From CANHCC01 sp040381555 (GTDB lineage Bacteria > Bacteroidota > Bacteroidia > J057 > RFSG01): 28,890 nt of DNA. A program made the position numbers and the translations under genes. The stretch covers positions 1 through 28,890 of the forward strand of contig JBEIHC010000027.1 in the NCBI GenBank assembly GCA_040381555.1, in the 5' to 3' direction. This document shows positions 1 through 9,175 of this stretch, piece after piece; the stretch's first letter is position 1; the number at the start of each line of letters is the position of its first letter. The notes beneath the pieces were generated by a model. The model worked only from the letters and a program-made list of their open reading frames with translations, did not search any database and was not told the origin of the DNA.

Positions 1-645
1 AAAGAATATGGGATATGGGTTATCCAAATACATCATAACATTATGATTAAAAGCTTGTATTTTTCCAGAAGTGGAAGTATTTAAGGTACGCATGTTATTT
101 CTACCTTTGAGGGGCATGTGCAAAATAACCACATGGAAGCTTTTTTCGACTAAAACCTTGTAGGTTAGAATACCAGTTGAATAATCTTTTCCTTCATTGC
201 CATGATGATAAATTACAGCTTCTTTTCGATCCTTTTTTTCAGGAATTAAATGGATAATTACCGAAGCAAATCCATGCTCTAATGAATCAATCAGGCAGTC
301 TATCTGTTTTAAATTTTGGAAGTCATGAAAGGTTGTGTCTTGCAGATTATTAATAATGGAATCTGGCATAGAAGTGTAAGGTATGCCTTCTTCCCCCCAA
401 ATGATTGAAACTAATTTTTGACGATACTCTGCTACATCTTGTAAATTCTTTGTTCTAATTCTATCCTTCAGGCCCGGACTATCTAGTTGATCAATAAATG
501 ATTCTTGTTTTTGTTTAGGCAGTGGGAAAATGCGACGGTATACCTTTGTGGCAAGACCAGATTTTCCTAGATACAATCCAAGTCCAAATGTTAAAACAAA
601 CAAGAATGCTGCTAAAAGAAAGAATGTACGCGTAATTTTTATCAT
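1..645 (-). CDS. Membrane-anchored alpha/beta-hydrolase-like protein, C-terminus beyond the window
   Basis: The reading frame is open from an ATG at 643-645 to the left edge (215 codons, no stop), so the protein is partial. Its ATG overlaps the stop of the upstream glycosyltransferase as ATGA, which supports this start and membership of the polysaccharide operon. Residues about 5-25 form one hydrophobic segment (TFFLLAAFLFVLTFGLGLYL), read as a signal anchor. Near residue 145 lies AVIYHHGNEGK and about 25 residues on VVILHMPLKGRNN; a strand followed by HHGNxG resembles the oxyanion region of alpha/beta hydrolases. The nucleophile region lies outside the window, so the hydrolase reading is an inference. 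A role as a glycan or acyl esterase would fit the neighbours but is not shown. Confidence 0.6.
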   Translation of the reverse strand, partial: MIKITRTFFLLAAFLFVLTFGLGLYLGKSGLATKVYRRIFPLPKQKQESFIDQLDSPGLKDRIRTKNLQDVAEYRQKLVSIIWGEEGIPYTSMPDSIINNLQDTTFHDFQNLKQIDCLIDSLEHGFASVIIHLIPEKKDRKEAVIYHHGNEGKDYSTGILTYKVLVEKSFHVVILHMPLKGRNNMRTLNTSTSGKIQAFNHNVMMYLDNPYPIFF

Positions 646-1886
646 CGTTTCAAAAGGGAGTTGTAGAGTTGAATGTACGCTTGTGTTTGGAGCGTTTGTG
701 TAAACTGGGCACAAATAGTTTTACGAGCATTTTTACCCAGCGTATTGGCATTGTTCAAAGCATATAGAATTGACTCTGCCAATGCCTCACTATTGATTTG
801 TTCGGCCAACATACCATTCTGCATGCTTTGAATTAAGTCTGACATACCGCCGATATTGAATCCACACACCGGAATCTCACAAGCCATTGCCTCTAAAGCA
901 GTATTGGGAAGGTTCTCTTCAATAGAGGGCGCAATGAACAGATCAGCGCAGTTATATAGTATAGGCAGGTAAAGTTCAGTTATGTAGCCAAAGTATCGAA
1001 CAGGAAATCCTAATGTATCAAATTCCGGGTCATAATTTCTGCCAAAAATTCCTAATTCCAATTTTCTATTACTGGTTTTCTGAATAAGCTTTAGGGCATC
1101 AATCAATAGGCGGATTCCTTTTCTTGGATCAGATGCACTATCCGCACCAAAAAGAATTAATTCAGTATCTTCGGGAATTGAGAACGCCTTTCTCATTTCA
1201 GCTTTTACCAATGGCTTAAAATGATTTTCATCTACCCCCGTTTTAATTACCTCAATTCTTCTATTTTTAAATAAAGTGCTGGAACTAGCTAAGCCTGCAA
1301 TCCAATGACTAGGTGCTGCAATGGTGATATTTAAATGTTCAAATGACTTAATTTTTCTTTCGAGCAATAAATGACTTTCATCCAGAATTGAATTACTTTG
1401 TAAGACAGGACAGTTTCCACAGGAACTCTGAAACCCCTTACATTTTCCTGGATAATGACATCCTCCGGAAAATGGCCAAATATCCGATAATCGCCATACT
1501 ATAGGCTGATGAATCTTGGCAATATTTTCGGGCGAGAGAAATTCTCCAATCCAATATAATCCTACTATGTCAGCTTGCTGAATAGCCTGTTCGTTTAGAC
1601 TATAGTTCGGGAGATATTTATTCCAAGAAAAAGGAGCATGTGGTTGCAAGGTGTACTTCTTGACCAATGATTTTTTTTGAATGGTTCGGATTCTAGGAAG
1701 CATTTTGTTTTCTAGAAAGCCATCCTGCCTGTGTAGTTCATACACCTCTTTTACTCTCGGACTCGAAATATATTTAACAAATAATTTAGAATCGATACCA
1801 GAATCAAGCAAGCCTTTATGCAGTTTATAGGTTGCCTGAGCCGCTCCACCTAAAGACTCACTGGTACTGAAATGAACTATTTTCAT
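642..1886 (-). CDS. GT4-family glycosyltransferase with four-cysteine insert
   Basis: A 414-residue GT-B fold retaining glycosyltransferase, expected to add a sugar from a nucleotide donor to the growing glycan on the cytoplasmic side. The N-terminus begins MKIVHFSTSESLGGAAQATY, the glycine-rich acceptor-side loop of GT4 enzymes. The C-terminal half has SIEENLPNTALEAMACEIPV, the E-x7-E donor-binding motif. Around residues 140-160 it carries GGCHYPGKCKGF followed by CGNCP, a C-x5-C-x6-C-x2-C cluster seen in the WcaC-like subset of this family and possibly a metal site. The start overlaps the stop of the upstream asnB as ATGA. Donor and acceptor cannot be told from sequence. Confidence 0.9.
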   Translation of the reverse strand: MKIVHFSTSESLGGAAQATYKLHKGLLDSGIDSKLFVKYISSPRVKEVYELHRQDGFLENKMLPRIRTIQKKSLVKKYTLQPHAPFSWNKYLPNYSLNEQAIQQADIVGLYWIGEFLSPENIAKIHQPIVWRLSDIWPFSGGCHYPGKCKGFQSSCGNCPVLQSNSILDESHLLLERKIKSFEHLNITIAAPSHWIAGLASSSTLFKNRRIEVIKTGVDENHFKPLVKAEMRKAFSIPEDTELILFGADSASDPRKGIRLLIDALKLIQKTSNRKLELGIFGRNYDPEFDTLGFPVRYFGYITELYLPILYNCADLFIAPSIEENLPNTALEAMACEIPVCGFNIGGMSDLIQSMQNGMLAEQINSEALAESILYALNNANTLGKNARKTICAQFTQTLQTQAYIQLYNSLLKR

Positions 1887-3698
1887 TTGAGCGCTTTATT
1901 TTCTTGATACCAAAATTGAAAAAGCAGTAAAGTCCATAATTCCCATTCAGGGAATTTTTTTCCCTCCAGAAACGGTTTCGTATAGCGCGTGTAAATATCC
2001 GGACGAAAAATTCCCTGTTGTTTTAGGAATTCAAACCCAAGGAGAAATTCAACTTGCTCTTTCAATCCTGTGCGCATCCAATCCAGCATAGGGAGTGTAA
2101 ATCCTTTTTTGGGAGCGTTTAATAATTCTTCTGGCAATAGATGCCCCATGGAAGATTTAAGTAGATATTTTAAATCGTCCTTTTGTGTTCTTTGAGCAGC
2201 AGGAATGGAATAGATGAATTCGGCAAATTCTTTATCCAAGAAAGGCGTTCGGGCCTCTACTGCATGAGCCATAGAAAATCTGTCGGTCATAAATAAGAAT
2301 TCTTCCGGAAGTTGTACCTGAATATCCGTCCAAGCGACACGGTCTATTTCTTGACTGGAAGAACAGGCGCTCCAAATATTTTCTAGAAATCCAGCGGAGG
2401 ATTTTGTTTGGGCAATAAAATCTGGTAATAACAGATACTTACTTTTTTCTCCATCATTGAAATACGGATAGAGTAAACTTCCATGTGGATGTAAAAGGAT
2501 GTCTGATAAGTGTGCTTTTCGATATCTCCAGGCAGTTCTCAACTGTTGGAGAAATTTTGTTTTGGGAGTAAACCTTGTCCATTTTGCATAATTTCCAAAA
2601 AGTTCATCCCCACCACTACCGGTGAGTGCTACTTTAAAACCCGCTTCGTGGATTGCTTTAAATACAAACCAAGAGGGGAGTCCACCAGCATAGGGTTCGT
2701 CTAAAGAGTGAACCATTGCCGGAATACTTTTCAATAAATCTTCCGCAGAAATTATTATTTCCGAGTGTTGAGTATCCCATTTTTTTGCTACGCTTGCTGC
2801 AAGGGGTCTTTCATCCAGCCAAGGCATATCTGAGAACCCTAAGGAAAAAGTTGAAAGTTTTCCGCCAAATTTTACAGCGGCAGCCGTTATGAGCGATGAA
2901 TCTAATCCGCCTGAGAGGGAGCACGCCACCGGCACATCACTCAGCATCCATCTATTGACGGCTTGTTGAAACTTTTCCTCTATTTCAACTAATATATTTT
3001 TAGAATCTAATGAACGGGTGCCAAATTCTGGTTTCCAATATTTCCATGTTTTAAATTGCCTAGAATCTAAATTATATTGAAATCCATGCGCTGCCGGAAG
3101 TTTGGTAACTGATTTATATATGGAATAAGGTGCAGGTATTGTTTGTAAGGAAAGATAATGACTTACAGCCTGAGGATTAATTTCAGTAGAAACCCAAGGC
3201 AGTTGAATTAGACTTTTTAGTTCAGACGAAAAAGCAAATTGATTTTGACTGAGTGCATAATGGAATGGTTTAATTCCAAAAGGGTCTCTTCCCCCAACTA
3301 ATATTTTTTTTTTCTTTATCGTGAATCACAAATGCAAACATCCCATTTAAGCGTTTTAAGCATTCGATTCCGATGTCTCTATATAAAAGCAACACCACTT
3401 CAGTATCGGAGGAACTCGTTTGAAATGAATATCCTTTAAGTTCTAATTGTTTTCGGATTTCGGGAGCATTAAAAATCTCGCCATTAAATACGATGCAATA
3501 TTTTTGATCGGGTGTGTACATAGGTTGGTGACCGCCCACCAGATCCTGAATACTTAATCGTTTCATGGCCAAGTGCACTTGCCCATCTTCATGATACACA
3601 ATACCGGCTTCATCCGGTCCACGGTGATGCTGTACAGCATTCATCTTTTCAATGAAGGATGAATCAGCCGTTCCTGTGTATCCTACAATTCCGCACAT
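1883..3698 (-). pseudogene. asnB: Glutamine-dependent asparagine synthase-like amidotransferase, frameshifted at an A10 run
   Basis: An AsnB-family enzyme that would use glutamine-derived ammonia and ATP to turn a carboxylate into an amide; in glycan loci such enzymes are thought to amidate uronic acids. The start MCGIVGYTG carries Cys2, the glutaminase nucleophile, then HHRGPDEAG and FNGEIFN. After residue 131 the frame breaks at ten A (3304-3313) and stops at residue 142. With nine A it continues as ILVGGRDPFGIKPFHYAL and stays open through SGGLDSS (residues 262-268, the ATP pyrophosphatase loop) and GSGGDELFGN to a stop at 1883, giving 604 residues, normal for the family. I translated the whole joining stretch 2948-3304 and found no stop. 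No other damage is visible, so the break is recent, tolerated, corrected by slippage, or a sequencing error. A synthase-only fragment could start at the ATG at 2945-2947. Confidence 0.9.
3304..3313 (-). repeat. A10 homopolymer causing the asnB frameshift
   Basis: Ten consecutive A on the coding strand in the context G-A10-T. Nine A would read Glu-Lys-Lys-Ile and keep the family frame; ten give Glu-Lys-Lys-Asn and a stop 11 codons after the break. Runs of this length are prone to slippage by DNA polymerase and RNA polymerase and are also where sequence assemblies miscount. Confidence 0.95.
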
Positions 3699-3699
3699 G

Positions 3700-4626
3700 T
3701 TAAGATTTTGTTTTGGTAAACAATACCAGCATTGTGTGTCCTGCTGTATTCGACTTTTCCATTTCGTAAATCAACTTTCCAATTACTGGCAATTTGATTA
3801 TTCTCGAGTATAAACCACCCAATATTTTACCTTTCAAATACCATTTGCGAATGGCATTCTTTCGATACCAATTTTCATGAATCTCCTGTACAGGTTCAAA
3901 TCCTACAAAATCTAATTTGACGGGGAAATAATTTTCTAAGGCTTTAAATACTGATGCATTCCACCATCCTTGATGATGAGGAGGGAAATTTAATAATCCC
4001 CCTTCGTCATATTGTAAAAACGACTGAAGGTTCGGAACACTGATCGCTAGCTTGCCCCCTGGTTTTACTATTTTCAAAGCAGCAGTTAGAAATTCTGAAA
4101 CGGAGGAGATATGTTCCAGTACCTGAAATGAGCAAACCCAATCTTGCGATTCTGCATGGTTTTGCGCGTACTCTTGAATTAACTGCGTGTGTACTTCCAG
4201 ACCTTTTGCGTTTGCTATTCTGGCAGCTTCTTCATTTAGTTCTAGGCCCACTACTGTTAATCCTTTTTGTTTCATTTTCTCTAGAAAGGCTCCTTCCGCG
4301 CAGCCGATTTCAAGTAGATTTCCTTGATCGGGAATTCTAGGCGCTATGCACTCATGTTCCCATTTCCAAGGGAGATAGTACCAATCAAATTTTTCCAATT
4401 GGGCATAAAATGCACTATCCCCTTCTAGATTGCTTGGATAGAAAAAGCATAGACCCGTATCGAGGCATTTCCAAAGTTCAATTGTGCTATTGTCTTTGAA
4501 ATAAGAATTAGTTTGGATTCCAAAATCAGCGAGGTAATTATCCTGAATATTTTTAACTGAATAGGATTTAATCTTCTGACAATTGGGTTTGCCGGTGATA
4601 GGACTGATAACTTTCGTATGATTCAT
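3700..4626 (-). CDS. Class I SAM-dependent methyltransferase
   Basis: A 308-residue methyltransferase of the Methyltransf_23 type. Near residue 105 NLLEIGCAEGAFLEKM is the glycine-rich SAM loop (motif I); VVGLELNEEAARIA follows with the acidic residue expected to bind the SAM ribose; VCSFQVLEHISS and LKIVKPGGKLAISVPN are the later strand motifs. The N-terminal 90 residues have GKPNCQ, and WKCLDTGLCFFYP, a two-cysteine region somewhat like the metal-binding N-terminus of sugar C-methyltransferases, but the full four-cysteine set is not evident. The gene ends one base before the asnB start and begins five bases after the TylF-like gene. The likely substrate is a sugar of this glycan, by context only. 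Confidence 0.88.
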   Translation of the reverse strand: MNHTKVISPITGKPNCQKIKSYSVKNIQDNYLADFGIQTNSYFKDNSTIELWKCLDTGLCFFYPSNLEGDSAFYAQLEKFDWYYLPWKWEHECIAPRIPDQGNLLEIGCAEGAFLEKMKQKGLTVVGLELNEEAARIANAKGLEVHTQLIQEYAQNHAESQDWVCSFQVLEHISSVSEFLTAALKIVKPGGKLAISVPNLQSFLQYDEGGLLNFPPHHQGWWNASVFKALENYFPVKLDFVGFEPVQEIHENWYRKNAIRKWYLKGKILGGLYSRIIKLPVIGKLIYEMEKSNTAGHTMLVLFTKTKS

Positions 4627-4631
4627 TGTAA

Positions 4632-5318
4632 TCAGTATTTAAAGAAGTAACACACCCCTTCAACCGTTTGGCGAATTCGCACTGGATGATTTTTTTGGGA
4701 GAGGAAATCATGAACTGCTCGAGTACATCCATCCCAATAATAGTAGTCATCCACCAAAATGATTCCTCCTGGAGCCATTTTATCATATAGATTCTCTAAG
4801 CATTGCATGGTTGAATCATACCAGTCACCATCTAATCGAAGTACAAGTATGGGTTCCGGGAATTCAAATCCCGGCAAGGTATGTTCAAAGAAACCTTTCA
4901 CAAAATGCGGCTTTGAAGCAGAAGCTAACTTCATCGCTTTTTCGGCAAAGTCCATTTCCGCTTTGCAATTGTCGTGATAGTCAATTGCCTGGGTGTTTGT
5001 TTGATAGGCTTTAGCGGCATCCCCATCCTGATCACCTGCTGGAGGAAGGCCTTCAAAGGAATCAAACAAATACACATTTCTATCTTTGCCCATCACTTCC
5101 GTCAAGGCAGCCACCATACCCCCTCTCCATACTCCACATTCTACCACACAGCCTTGTCGAAATCTTAAGGGAGCACTGACTTCTAAATTATCCAGAAATG
5201 CTTTTTCTGGAATCATTGTAAAGTCTTTATATTTAGAATACAGTTTTTTAAATGATTGTCGGTCGCGGTATTTTCGGATTTTGCGACGCGTTTCAATACT
5301 GAGTATTTTTTCCAGCAT
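4632..5318 (-). CDS. TylF/MycF-family sugar O-methyltransferase
   Basis: A 228-residue protein of the macrocin O-methyltransferase (TylF) family, metal- and SAM-dependent enzymes that methylate sugar hydroxyls. Diagnostic stretches are VVECGVWRGGM (SAM loop), VYLFDSFEGLPP, the central LVLRLDGDWYDSTMQCLENL and GGIILVDDYYYWDGC, whose aspartates match the Mg-binding positions of the family. Length is near the family norm of about 230-260. It lies eight bases after the CgeB-like glycosyltransferase and five before the next methyltransferase. Position on the sugar cannot be inferred; TylF and MycF themselves act on the 3-hydroxyl of a deoxysugar. Confidence 0.9.
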   Translation of the reverse strand: MLEKILSIETRRKIRKYRDRQSFKKLYSKYKDFTMIPEKAFLDNLEVSAPLRFRQGCVVECGVWRGGMVAALTEVMGKDRNVYLFDSFEGLPPAGDQDGDAAKAYQTNTQAIDYHDNCKAEMDFAEKAMKLASASKPHFVKGFFEHTLPGFEFPEPILVLRLDGDWYDSTMQCLENLYDKMAPGGIILVDDYYYWDGCTRAVHDFLSQKNHPVRIRQTVEGVCYFFKY

Positions 5319-5326
5319 AGCTTAAA

Positions 5327-6469
5327 TTAAAGCAAGGTTTCTATATGATTGACCACCTGAAGAATTCTTTGTTCGAATGTGTGGTCTATCAGAGTGCGTT
5401 TGTGACCTGCCTCTGCAATTTTTTTTCTTTCGCTTTCATTCAGCAGTAGATACTTGATTTTATCAATCGCCTCGTCTGCTGATTTGAAGGTAATAATTTC
5501 TTCTTCCAGTTTAAAGAATTCGTGTAGGTTTGGCTTCCAATCAGTTACCAGACAAGTGCCGACGCCGGTAGCTTCTGTTAAGCGAGAGTTTCCTGCTACA
5601 GGGCCAGAAACATCTATATGATGGTTCAGGGTAAATTTTGAATCTGATAGTAGCTGGTACATTTCCAATCCAGATTTTGCCCCTTTATTGATACTCCCTA
5701 ATTTCCAGACATCCCAGAACTCTTGGAATTTTTTATTTTTAATTCTTCGTAATTGGTCTTTTTTCCAAGGTTGCCAATTAGTTGGAAACGATGCTGCCCA
5801 TAAGGATAAGGGTAATTTAGCTGCAAGCGCTGAAAGCATGCGCAGTCGATCGTTGTGAAAATTGGCTCGCACGATTACCGATCCGGAAAAACTTACTTCA
5901 TACAAGGGATTCCTTTGTTGAATTTTGTCCAGTAAGGAAGTTTCAAAGCCAAAGGGAAGGTAAAGCGTTTTGTACCCGTTTTCTTCATAAAAGGTGCAAA
6001 TAAATTTGGCACAGGAAATAATCAGGTTATACCCTCTAAATCTTTCTGGGTCTCCTAAACCGTATCCATCATATCCGACAATAAATCGAATAGAGGGGAT
6101 GTTTACTTGCATTTGGGCAACAAAGTCTTTGTGCAAGTGAAAGTAGTCATGCGGAAAAAATATGTCTGGTTGAATTTCTTTTAATTGAGCTTCCAGAATT
6201 TCGAACATCCAATTTTTTTCTGAAAAAGATATTCCTCTTTCTTTAGCCCATTGCTGTTGTAGAATTCGTGCATTGGTAATGATTTCCCAAGCCTGATATT
6301 TTCCTGTTTTCTCTAGGTTAATTTTCCAAAAATCAGACCAGGCAATTCCCTGGCTCATAATGGCATTTAATTGGACCTCATACGATGCCTGTATCATTTC
6401 CGGGTATTGGGAATAGAATTCATCCAAATACACATCATAGAAAGGAGAGGCCTTAACGAATTTTATCAT
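5327..6469 (-). CDS. CgeB-like glycosyltransferase
   Basis: A 380-residue protein resembling the CgeB / Glyco_trans_1_2 group of GT-B enzymes. The first half has the pattern of the acceptor domain, with DIFFPHDYFHLH and RFIVGYDGYGLGD. The second half has SGSVIVRANFHNDRLRML, typical of the start of the CgeB donor domain, and LNHHIDVSGPVAGNSRLTEA with GVGTCLVTDW, where family members read N-x-R-x-x-E-x-x-x-x-G. The ATG at 6467-6469 overlaps the aminotransferase stop as ATGA and is preferred to an upstream in-frame TTG that would overlap by 34 bases. Donor and acceptor are unknown. Confidence 0.82.
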   Translation of the reverse strand: MIKFVKASPFYDVYLDEFYSQYPEMIQASYEVQLNAIMSQGIAWSDFWKINLEKTGKYQAWEIITNARILQQQWAKERGISFSEKNWMFEILEAQLKEIQPDIFFPHDYFHLHKDFVAQMQVNIPSIRFIVGYDGYGLGDPERFRGYNLIISCAKFICTFYEENGYKTLYLPFGFETSLLDKIQQRNPLYEVSFSGSVIVRANFHNDRLRMLSALAAKLPLSLWAASFPTNWQPWKKDQLRRIKNKKFQEFWDVWKLGSINKGAKSGLEMYQLLSDSKFTLNHHIDVSGPVAGNSRLTEATGVGTCLVTDWKPNLHEFFKLEEEIITFKSADEAIDKIKYLLLNESERKKIAEAGHKRTLIDHTFEQRILQVVNHIETLL

Positions 6470-7593
6470 TTGGTTGGAAATGCCAATAGGCGATTGCAAA
6501 CAGATTGAAGTTCTTCATTACGAAGTTCAGGAAACATAGGAAGAGAGAGTAGGGTGCTGCACGCAATTTGGGCAACAGGGAAGGCCTGCCCTTCAGGAAT
6601 ATAGGCAATGACAGGTGGTAAGGAAGGTATCGGATAAGGATAATGCAGAGCAGTTTCAATGTGGGCTTCAGCAAGCCAGGAGACTAATTCGTCTCTTTGG
6701 GAATGATGCGCAACAAACAAATGATAGACATGCTGATTATGGGAGTCTTCTTTGGGTAATTGGATACCGGATTGGCTGAGTTTTTCGAAATACTCTTGAG
6801 CTAATTGTCTGCGTTGATCATTCCAAGTATTCAAATAAGGCAACTTGACACTTAATACCGCGGCTTGGATACCATCCAATCTACTATTGCGGCCATTGCG
6901 TAAATGGTCGTGTTTTTTTCTTTGGCCATGATTGGCAATTTGTCGGCAGATTTCGGCGAGTTCTGAATCTCGCGTGCAAATAGCCCCCGCATCTCCATAA
7001 GCGCCTAGGTTTTTTCCGGGATAAAAACTAAAAGCGGAGGCATGAGCCCAAGTACCTGCTTTACGATTCAATCTTTCGGCGCCATGTGCCTGCGCACAAT
7101 CCTCCAGGACTTTTAGATTGTGCGATTTAGCAATGCGCATGATGTCTTCCATTCTGGCCATTTGACCATATAGATGTACTGGGATAATTGCTTTCGTATT
7201 AGGATTAATCAGAGCCTCTAATTGTGCGGGATCTAGTGTCGAATACTCTGAAAGTACATCGGTGAATACTGGTTTTGCCCCTAAAGAAATTACTGCTTCG
7301 GCGGTAGAAAACCAAGTAAGAGCAGGAACAATCACTTCATCACCAGGACCAATTCCCCATGCTGAAAGAATAATTTCCAACGCATCTGTACCATTGGCAA
7401 CTGAAACCGTATGCTCTATATTCATCCACTCAGAATATTCGGATTCAAATTTCTGAACGAACGAATTACTTCGGCCTCCAATAAATGCTGTTTCATTCAG
7501 CACAGATTGAATCGCCTGATTAACCTCCCGTTCTATGGATTGATACTGTCGTTTTAAATCCGCAAAAGGAATTTTTGATTTTATGGCTTCCAT
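6466..7593 (-). CDS. DegT/DnrJ/EryC1/StrS sugar aminotransferase, 3-keto-sugar type
   Basis: A 375-residue PLP enzyme expected to transaminate a nucleotide-linked keto sugar with glutamate as amino donor. The Schiff-base lysine is K194 in SFYPGKNLGAYGD, and D165 in LEDCAQAHGA would hold the PLP ring nitrogen; NGTDALE and HLYGQ are further family motifs. The wording PFADLKRQYQ at the start, PALTW, HLYGQ and NHGQRKKHDH resembles the WbpE/WlbC and FdtB/QdtB branch, which makes 3-amino sugars from 3-keto precursors. A WlbA-like dehydrogenase four genes upstream is a fitting partner. It overlaps the preceding methyltransferase by 13 bases. The branch assignment rests on remembered motifs and would need a tree. 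Confidence 0.9.
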   Translation of the reverse strand: MEAIKSKIPFADLKRQYQSIEREVNQAIQSVLNETAFIGGRSNSFVQKFESEYSEWMNIEHTVSVANGTDALEIILSAWGIGPGDEVIVPALTWFSTAEAVISLGAKPVFTDVLSEYSTLDPAQLEALINPNTKAIIPVHLYGQMARMEDIMRIAKSHNLKVLEDCAQAHGAERLNRKAGTWAHASAFSFYPGKNLGAYGDAGAICTRDSELAEICRQIANHGQRKKHDHLRNGRNSRLDGIQAAVLSVKLPYLNTWNDQRRQLAQEYFEKLSQSGIQLPKEDSHNQHVYHLFVAHHSQRDELVSWLAEAHIETALHYPYPIPSLPPVIAYIPEGQAFPVAQIACSTLLSLPMFPELRNEELQSVCNRLLAFPTK

Positions 7594-8303
7594 ACTGCTT
7601 TAACAAATAATTGACACGCAAGTTCTGGGAAATCTTGCCCCATTTTAAACAAACCATCGAGAATAGAACCTTGAAGATTCAGGGTATTCATTACCTCATG
7701 GGGAAAGGGTTTAAAGAAAAAAGCTGAGGATTGTTGAATTTCAAATCCTGCTTCTTGAATAACGGCATTTAATTTTTCCCGATCAAACCTGCCCGGTTGT
7801 GCAAAGAAGTTGTTACGAGTTGAAGTATCGTACACGGTAGAATTTAACTCCATCGCTACACCCAAGCGACGATGAAATGCCGTCATATTTGGAACTGAAA
7901 TGAATATTTCACCTCCAGGCTTCATCCAGGAGGAGATGTGCTTCAAGGTTTGCACTGGGTTTTCCAAATGGTGTAATACCCCTGCAAAAACGATTGCTTC
8001 ATATTTTGTTTCCGGATGGAACTCATCGAAAAGGGAAACAAACATGTTCAATTTTCCTTTGTATTTATCTTCGGTCAGTCTTGCATATGTTTCAGACCCT
8101 TCCACTACATCCAGTGTGGAAGCATATTCTAATAGCATAGGGGTCATTACTCCGGTGGAGCAACCACATTCTAAAGTGATTTTATCCTTGACTTGTGGTG
8201 CAATGAGTTTACCGGTATACCAAGCTAATACTCCATCAAAATCAGCATGGGTATCATGTGCTTCTGCTATTTGTTCGAGTTTTAGTTTTTCTTCTTCCTG
8301 CAT
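7581..8303 (-). CDS. Class I SAM-dependent methyltransferase
   Basis: A 240-residue methyltransferase domain without additions. Motif I is ITLECGCSTGVMTPML, followed by LDVVEGSETYARL with the ribose-binding acidic residue, then YEAIVFAGVLHHLENP and MKPGGEIFISVPN as motifs II and III. The C-terminal third (ELNSTVYDT to FFFKPFPHEV) resembles the tail of O-methyltransferases of polysaccharide clusters, but no acceptor-specific signature is recognised. It starts five bases after the previous methyltransferase and overlaps the aminotransferase downstream, so its place is the sugar-modifying part of the operon. Confidence 0.87.
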   Translation of the reverse strand: MQEEEKLKLEQIAEAHDTHADFDGVLAWYTGKLIAPQVKDKITLECGCSTGVMTPMLLEYASTLDVVEGSETYARLTEDKYKGKLNMFVSLFDEFHPETKYEAIVFAGVLHHLENPVQTLKHISSWMKPGGEIFISVPNMTAFHRRLGVAMELNSTVYDTSTRNNFFAQPGRFDREKLNAVIQEAGFEIQQSSAFFFKPFPHEVMNTLNLQGSILDGLFKMGQDFPELACQLFVKAVWKP

Positions 8304-8308
8304 CTGAT

Positions 8309-9175
8309 TTACTTTTTATATCCGGTTAGGATGGTTCTAACATAACCTGGAAATACATCGTTACTATCATTGTACTCCAAGCTATGCAGAACAAATCCGG
8401 TATTCTTTACTTTTTGAGAATAAGGGTGGTTGTACAAAGTGGGACTCATTGCCTTGGAATCAACTTCAGATTCGGGATCATAATCTGCATTCCATTCAGC
8501 AATTCCGATAGCCTGAAAACCCTTTTTATGATAAATGGAACTAAGCCATTCAGTGAGTTCTGGTTCTGTAAAACAGCTTAATGTGCCGAATGTAAGATAG
8601 AGCACATTTTCGAGCGACTGAAATGAATCATTTGCATTCGCATCGCCAGAATGAAATTGTATATCTGGATACTGTTTTTGATTCCATTGGATTTGGCTTT
8701 CTGATAAATCGAGTCCCCAATACGAATACTGATTTCCAAGGCTAGACTTTAATAATTGTAGATATTTTCCATTACCGCAACCAATTTCAACAATGTGAGT
8801 AATGTTCGGAAATTCTTTAAGTAATGATTTACAGTGCTGAATTTGAATTTCTCTCCATCTGCCATACTTATCTAAATTAGGATCATCTCCCGCTTCTTCC
8901 AGGTGCCATTGTTTTCCAGTTTCTCCTCCCCAAACATAATTCTTAATTAACTTCCTAAAATAAGGAGAAGGATTAGCCGGATTGTATTTTTTTCGAAATT
9001 GTTGAACCAGTAATCTTTCGGTAGCCGTTGAAGCAGTAGTTATTTTTCCTGGGAAGAATTCTTGCGCTAATAATTCTGAATAATATAAATCTTTATTGGT
9101 TGAGGGAATCGTTTTTTCTAGTAAATCCCCCAATCGAAAAAATAAAGATTTTTCTATTTTATCCAGGAGTTTCAT
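8309..9175 (-). CDS. Class I SAM-dependent methyltransferase with long N-terminal extension
   Basis: A 288-residue protein whose SAM-binding core begins near residue 120: ITHIVEIGCGNGKYLQLL is motif I and YWGLDLSESQIQWN carries the ribose-binding aspartate. Motif II is reduced (VLYLTFGTLSCFTEPEL). The first 115 residues, including FRKLIKNYVWGGETGKQWH, look like a helical domain seen before the core in some putative sugar O-methyltransferases. The start overlaps the stop of the acyltransferase gene as ATGA. The substrate is not identifiable; a sugar or its acyl substituent is the contextual guess. Confidence 0.8.
   Translation of the reverse strand: MKLLDKIEKSLFFRLGDLLEKTIPSTNKDLYYSELLAQEFFPGKITTASTATERLLVQQFRKKYNPANPSPYFRKLIKNYVWGGETGKQWHLEEAGDDPNLDKYGRWREIQIQHCKSLLKEFPNITHIVEIGCGNGKYLQLLKSSLGNQYSYWGLDLSESQIQWNQKQYPDIQFHSGDANANDSFQSLENVLYLTFGTLSCFTEPELTEWLSSIYHKKGFQAIGIAEWNADYDPESEVDSKAMSPTLYNHPYSQKVKNTGFVLHSLEYNDSNDVFPGYVRTILTGYKK

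Noticed and set aside
1883..2947. A stand-alone synthase-domain protein and a separate small glutaminase
   Set aside because: The frame stays open from the A10 run through the synthase domain with family-specific residues throughout; one frameshifted gene explains both.
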